Shown in pieces: positions 63,354 to 64,000 of a stretch of 64,000 nucleotides of DNA. Positions within the stretch are counted from its first letter, which is position 1; each line of letters begins with the position of its first letter. The DNA is from Marinomonas vulgaris (lineage in GTDB: Bacteria > Pseudomonadota > Gammaproteobacteria > Pseudomonadales > Marinomonadaceae). The notes below the pieces were generated by a model, which searched no databases, had not been told where the DNA came from, and was given only the letters and a program-made list of their open reading frames with translations. The DNA is taken from NCBI RefSeq assembly GCF_018145875.1, contig NZ_JAGSSV010000002.1:186001-250000 (forward strand). The letters are read 5' to 3'. The position numbers and the translations under genes are program-made.

Positions 63354-63410
63354 TACTGGTTAGCGAAAAAATCTTAGTGCTGGTTGGCAAGAAAAAGCTG
63401 AGTATTGAGC
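63339..63410. repeat. Three imperfect 24-bp tandem repeats across the mlaC stop codon
   Basis: Copy 1 at 63339-63362, copy 2 at 63363-63386 (differs at a few bases), copy 3 at 63387-63410 (more diverged). Copy 1 encodes the last residues AKKS and the TAG stop; copy 2 repeats the same sense and stop sequence. It looks like duplication of the gene end by slippage. Confidence 0.85.
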
Positions 63411-63446
63411 TTAATGTAAACAGCTATTTGTAGCGGCCAGAAGAAA

Positions 63447-63480
63447 ATCCGAACCCATTGAATGGGTTCGGATTTTTTGT
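63447..63480 (+). terminator. Terminator between mlaC and ibaG
   Basis: AAAATCCGAACCCATT pairs with a TGGGTTCGGATTTT stretch around GAA, followed by a T-run ending near 63480. It ends the mlaFEDC transcript before the ibaG gene. Confidence 0.88.
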
Positions 63481-63625
63481 TTCATACCCTGTGAATAGTC
63501 AGCCTTAATTAAAATGTAAGGAAACACCGACTTTTTTGTCCGTGGAGATTGTCAGGGGTGTTAAGTAGTTGGCTGAACTCATGTAGAATACGACAAATTA
63601 CACATACATATCTGTTGGAGCGACT

Positions 63626-63862
63626 GTGAACGCAGCTGAAGTTAAAGCACTTTTAGAATCCTCAATCCGTGACTGCGAAGTTGAAGCGCAGGGCGAAGGT
63701 TGCAACTTTCAAGTAGTGGTAGTAGCAAACGAATTCGAAGGTTTGTCTACGGTTAAAAGACAGCAACTTGTCTATTCACATCTTCAAGACGCGATTGCAA
63801 GCGGAGCCATTCACGCGGTTACGATGAAAACTTACACGCCAGAACAAATAAGCAAGCTATAA
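63626..63862 (+). CDS. ibaG: BolA-family protein IbaG
   Basis: 78 residues from a GTG start with GGAG 7 nt upstream. The BolA fold with VEAQGEGCNFQVVVVANEFEGLSTVKRQQLVYSHL contains the conserved Cys and the FEG-s-v-RQ motif. IbaG-type BolA proteins work with monothiol glutaredoxins in iron-sulfur handling. It precedes murA, the usual order. Confidence 0.95.
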   Translation: MNAAEVKALLESSIRDCEVEAQGEGCNFQVVVVANEFEGLSTVKRQQLVYSHLQDAIASGAIHAVTMKTYTPEQISKL

Positions 63863-63883
63863 AAGCAATTATAAGAGATTTAA

Positions 63884-64000
<117 letters not shown>

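Overview
The window is chromosomal DNA of a marine gammaproteobacterium. Gene content and order (FNR-like regulator, CsrA, GatCAB, MreBCD-Maf-RNase G-YhdP, YrbG-LptCAB-RpoN-PtsN-PtsO, Mla-IbaG-MurA, TIGR01621-type pseudouridine synthase, YnjBCD) and the moderate GC content point to the Oceanospirillales, most likely Marinomonas. This assignment is inference from gene families; no database was searched. Almost the whole window is coding. I saw no tRNA, rRNA, CRISPR array, insertion sequence or prophage structural gene.

Layout. 1-5.5 kb: regulation and redox, with an FNR-like regulator cut by the window edge, a sigma-54 activator with a Cys/His-rich PAS domain, a 1-Cys peroxiredoxin, YaeQ, a solitary self-cleaving S24 repressor beside csrA, and an acetyltransferase. 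5.5-14 kb: transaldolase and DusA, a chemoreceptor, a membrane protein, a rhodanese, a dienelactone hydrolase, then a probable tRNA-queuosine mannosyltransferase homologue coupled to an unknown membrane protein. 14-24.9 kb: a YnjBCD-type ABC importer, an M14 deacylase, a UvrD-like helicase, a 2-oxoglutarate oxygenase, a DUF4160/DUF2442 pair, a spermidine-synthase-like protein and RhlE. 25-35.2 kb: a lactate-permease-family transporter, an AGCS symporter, DUF2750, and a purine salvage module (adenine deaminase plus a four-gene BMP-type ABC importer). 35.7-40.7 kb: a membrane diguanylate cyclase, an RNA pseudouridine synthase, RlmM, and a YkgJ/L,D-transpeptidase pair.

The last third is core envelope and translation machinery. 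gatCAB (minus) diverges from mreBCD-maf-rng-yhdP-nitrilase (plus), where most junctions are 4-nt overlaps. A long minus-strand operon yrbG-lptC-lptA-lptB-rpoN-ptsN-ptsO-mgtE-darP links lipopolysaccharide export, sigma-54 and the nitrogen-related PTS. It diverges from mlaFEDC-ibaG-murA. Compared with the E. coli order, kdsD, kdsC, hpf, rapZ and mlaB are absent from these clusters.

The observations most worth a second look are an apparent ATT start codon for mreC, the queuosine-mannosyltransferase-like gene with its unknown membrane partner, the S24 repressor/csrA pair with a near-perfect operator palindrome, the Cys/His PAS activator, the mla operon without mlaB plus a 24-bp triplicated mlaC end, and possible structured leaders upstream of the AGCS symporter, the purine importer and the diguanylate cyclase.
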